The position numbers were made by a program, and so were the translations under genes. Positions 62,250 through 64,000 of a stretch of 64,000 bases of DNA are shown here, in pieces. This stretch comes from Aquabacter spiritensis. GTDB taxonomy: Bacteria > Pseudomonadota > Alphaproteobacteria > Rhizobiales > Xanthobacteraceae. The stretch covers positions 62,001-126,000 of the forward strand of contig NZ_SMAI01000003.1 in the NCBI RefSeq assembly GCF_004346185.1, given 5' to 3'. How positions within the stretch are numbered: position 1 is the stretch's first letter; the number at the start of each line of letters is the position of its first letter. The notes under the pieces are model-generated. The model was not told the DNA's origin, did not search any database, and worked only from the letters and a program-made list of their open reading frames with translations.

Positions 62250-63467
62250 TTAATCGGCGCCGGGTTCGGCGCGGGGCAAGGGGATGGTGGAGGGCTGGGG
62301 AATCGGCACGGTGTAATATTTGCGATTGGCAATGGTGCCGGTCTCGAACGGACCGGCTCCGGTCGCGTCTCCGGGCGCATAGGACATGGGGCCGGGTGGA
62401 CGCGGGATCGCGGGCAGCGTCCCCGGCGGGGTCAGCACCGGCTGATAGGGATCTCCGGGCGCGGGATAGCTCCGCTGCGGTGCAGGGGCATAAATCGGCT
62501 GGCCCTGGGCATAAGGCGGACGAGGCGGTTCCTGGGGGGCGGCCGCCTGCTCCGGCTCGAAATCCTCCAAGCCGTGCTCGGGCGGGTGGGGCAGGATGTC
62601 GAGGGGCGCGCCGGGGGGCGGAATGTTTGCCGGCTGCGGCATCTGCCGCATCTGGGGTGCGGGAGCGGAGGGGCGCGCGAACAGCGGCGCGGGGCCGGAG
62701 GGCGGGGCGAACAGAGGCGGCGGCCCGGACGGCGGCGCGATCAGCCCGCCGCCGGCGGGTCCCGGCTGGCGCGCCATCAGCACCGGGGGCGCCATCGGGC
62801 GCGGCGCGGGCTTGCAGATCGTGCGGCCCTTGGCATGGCGCATCAGGTCCACATGAATGTGGTCGTAATGAAAGATGTTCGAGCCCGGCGCGAGGACGGT
62901 GGTGAACATGTCGCAGGCCCCCGCCTGGACCTGAAGCAGGAAACCCCGGGCTTCCTTGGGGCCGCGCCAATTGTCCTTGATCGTGATCGTCGTTCCGTCG
63001 GCGAACTGGAAGGCGCCGATGTCGAGCGCATTGCCGAAAGCGTGCTCGGAAATCTTGGCGGTCGCCGAGCCGTTCATCCCGCGGCAGGAGTAAGAGGACA
63101 TCTGGCGGATGCCGACGACCGGCTGCCCCATCCAGGCGAGGGCGGCGGGCTGTACCACCTGGTCCAGCCAGATATTGAGGTCGCGCACCATGGGGCAGGC
63201 GAGGGTGGCGCGCGGCTGTACCGCGACGATGCCATCGTCGAGCGCGGTCACGCGGAACGGATGCTCCATGCCGCAAACGCCCGGCCCGTCGATGCCGCGC
63301 GCGGGTTCGACATAGGCCGAAACCGTGACGCCTTTTTCGGCGAGGCACTTCTCCTCCGCCTGGGCGCGCCAGGGCTCCCGTCGGTCGAACAGATCGAAAC
63401 GACAGCCCGACAGGAGCCCCACGCAGACGAGCGGGGCTACGAGATACCTGAATACTCCGCGCGTCAT
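62250..63467 (-). CDS. Extensin-family lipoprotein with Pro-rich tail
   Basis: A 405-residue lipoprotein. The lipobox LLSGC ends at C22. Residues about 35-225 form the extensin-like C-terminal (PF06904) domain, with KISEHAFGNALDIGAF and FHYDHIHVDLM. The His/Asp pattern resembles zinc-dependent D,D-peptidase folds, so peptidoglycan cleavage is possible. Four or more Cys residues (CGMEHP, LACPM, SYSCRGM, GACDMF, TICKP) could form periplasmic disulfides. Residues about 230-405 are Pro-rich, with repeats of the PPSGPPPLFA kind. ATG 63465-63467 fits a typical signal. It is leftward, divergent from tRNA-Val. The function is inferred from family only. Confidence 0.87.
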   Translation of the reverse strand: MTRGVFRYLVAPLVCVGLLSGCRFDLFDRREPWRAQAEEKCLAEKGVTVSAYVEPARGIDGPGVCGMEHPFRVTALDDGIVAVQPRATLACPMVRDLNIWLDQVVQPAALAWMGQPVVGIRQMSSYSCRGMNGSATAKISEHAFGNALDIGAFQFADGTTITIKDNWRGPKEARGFLLQVQAGACDMFTTVLAPGSNIFHYDHIHVDLMRHAKGRTICKPAPRPMAPPVLMARQPGPAGGGLIAPPSGPPPLFAPPSGPAPLFARPSAPAPQMRQMPQPANIPPPGAPLDILPHPPEHGLEDFEPEQAAAPQEPPRPPYAQGQPIYAPAPQRSYPAPGDPYQPVLTPPGTLPAIPRPPGPMSYAPGDATGAGPFETGTIANRKYYTVPIPQPSTIPLPRAEPGAD

Positions 63468-63570
63468 GGAAGCACGATGCCGCGGCGGTCGTTGAAATCG
63501 GGTTAAAGGGGTCGCCGCACTTCTTGCGCGGCGCGAGCCGAGCCGATATAGAAGCGGCCTCCCGGCGGAT

Positions 63571-63645
<75 letters not shown>

Positions 63646-63800
63646 TCCGCACCTCTGCCGCCGACGCCGGCTTTCGCGCCCTATGCGGCGCGCGGCCCGG
63701 CTTTTCCGCACCGTTTTGCTTGACTGCCGCCGGTGGCGGATCAGATTGCGGCCCTTGTGGATACAGGACGGATTCGTCCGGCCGAGGGAGGGCATGCGGC

Positions 63801-64000
63801 ATGGGGCAGGGAGACGGGCCGACGGGCACATTCGGACGCGCCACCCCGCTGCCGGCCGGCATGAAGCTTCTGCTCGCCGCCTTCCTTCTCACCTCCTTCG
63901 CCGTGAAGCTGTTCGTCGCCTGGCGCTTTCCCAATGCCAGCTATGCCGACGTCACGATGCAATATCTGGAGCAGGCGCACCGCCTGCTGACCGGGCAGGG
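63801..64000 (+). CDS. Membrane glycosyltransferase (Alg9/PIG-B mannosyltransferase-like), N-terminal part
   Basis: The first 66 codons of a gene cut by the right edge. ATG 63801 follows GAGGGAGGGC. The protein has a short hydrophilic head, a hydrophobic helix LLLAAFLLTSFAVKLFVAWRF, given as LLLAAFLLTSFAVKL, and then TMQYLEQAHRLLTGQG. The motif QYLEQAHRL after the first helix is typical of GT-C fold mannosyltransferase-like proteins of the GT22 group, which add sugars from lipid donors. The usual upstream Asp-Glu pair (HPDE) appears as YADV here, which is unusual. The assignment rests on this fragment only. Confidence 0.6.
   Translation, partial: MGQGDGPTGTFGRATPLPAGMKLLLAAFLLTSFAVKLFVAWRFPNASYADVTMQYLEQAHRLLTGQ

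Noticed and set aside
62619..62775. Short repeats as a CRISPR array
   Set aside because: The repeats are in frame and encode Pro-rich protein; no constant spacer length or cas gene exists.

Overview
The window is GC-rich bacterial DNA with Rhizobiales-like (alphaproteobacterial) character. The evidence is the gene order dnaQ-coaE-aroE-maf-ppsR facing hemE-hemJ, GANTC and TTAA-N7-TTAA (CtrA-type) sites between ppsR and hemE, a split glycine-cleavage P protein, a HemJ-type protoporphyrinogen oxidase, an extensin-family lipoprotein and heavy use of ATGA stop/start overlaps. The species cannot be named from the sequence alone.

Region 1 (1-8.5 kb) is core chromosome. A leftward five-gene overlapping operon (ppsR, maf, aroE, coaE, dnaQ) and rightward hemE, hemJ and a universal stress protein diverge from a 331-bp gap. 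That gap holds DnaA-box-like sites, a perfect CtrA full site, a CtrA half-site, three GANTC sites and an AT-rich stretch. I read it as the chromosomal replication origin. A 655-residue signalling protein follows, joining anti-sigma kinase, receiver, PP2C phosphatase and HPt domains.

Region 2 (8.7-42.3 kb) is an accessory catabolic block. It opens with four-carbon acid sugar genes (otnK, ltnD, otnC). Next come a GlcG-like protein, three beta-hydroxyacid dehydrogenase paralogues in all (ltnD and two others), a CocE-type hydrolase with a complete Liv-type ABC importer, an ACMSD-like amidohydrolase, a zeta-class GST, a two-subunit molybdenum hydroxylase, an AhpD/CMD-like protein, a TetR regulator, a cyclase, a HisD/HpsN-like dehydrogenase and an SDR. 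A TRAP transporter with a GntR regulator and a DapA-like aldolase follow, then an Ssu/Tau-type ABC importer, a second GntR, an LVIVD-repeat protein and a COG0523 metallochaperone. Four related operator-like sequences (TTATCGATCGATAA type) lie before separate transcription units in this block. They suggest that the local TetR protein coordinates much of it. The substrate is unknown.

Region 3 (42.3-64 kb) returns to housekeeping: an alpha/beta hydrolase, a UbiH-type monooxygenase, tesB, a sigma-54-type promoter with glnK-amtB, ileS-lspA, an exported protein, an M16 peptidase pair, a lipoprotein, a tandem glycine riboswitch with gcvT-gcvH-gcvPA-gcvPB, an EamA transporter, an extensin-like lipoprotein, tRNA-Val(GAC) and the start of a membrane glycosyltransferase. 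I saw no insertion sequence, prophage or CRISPR array.
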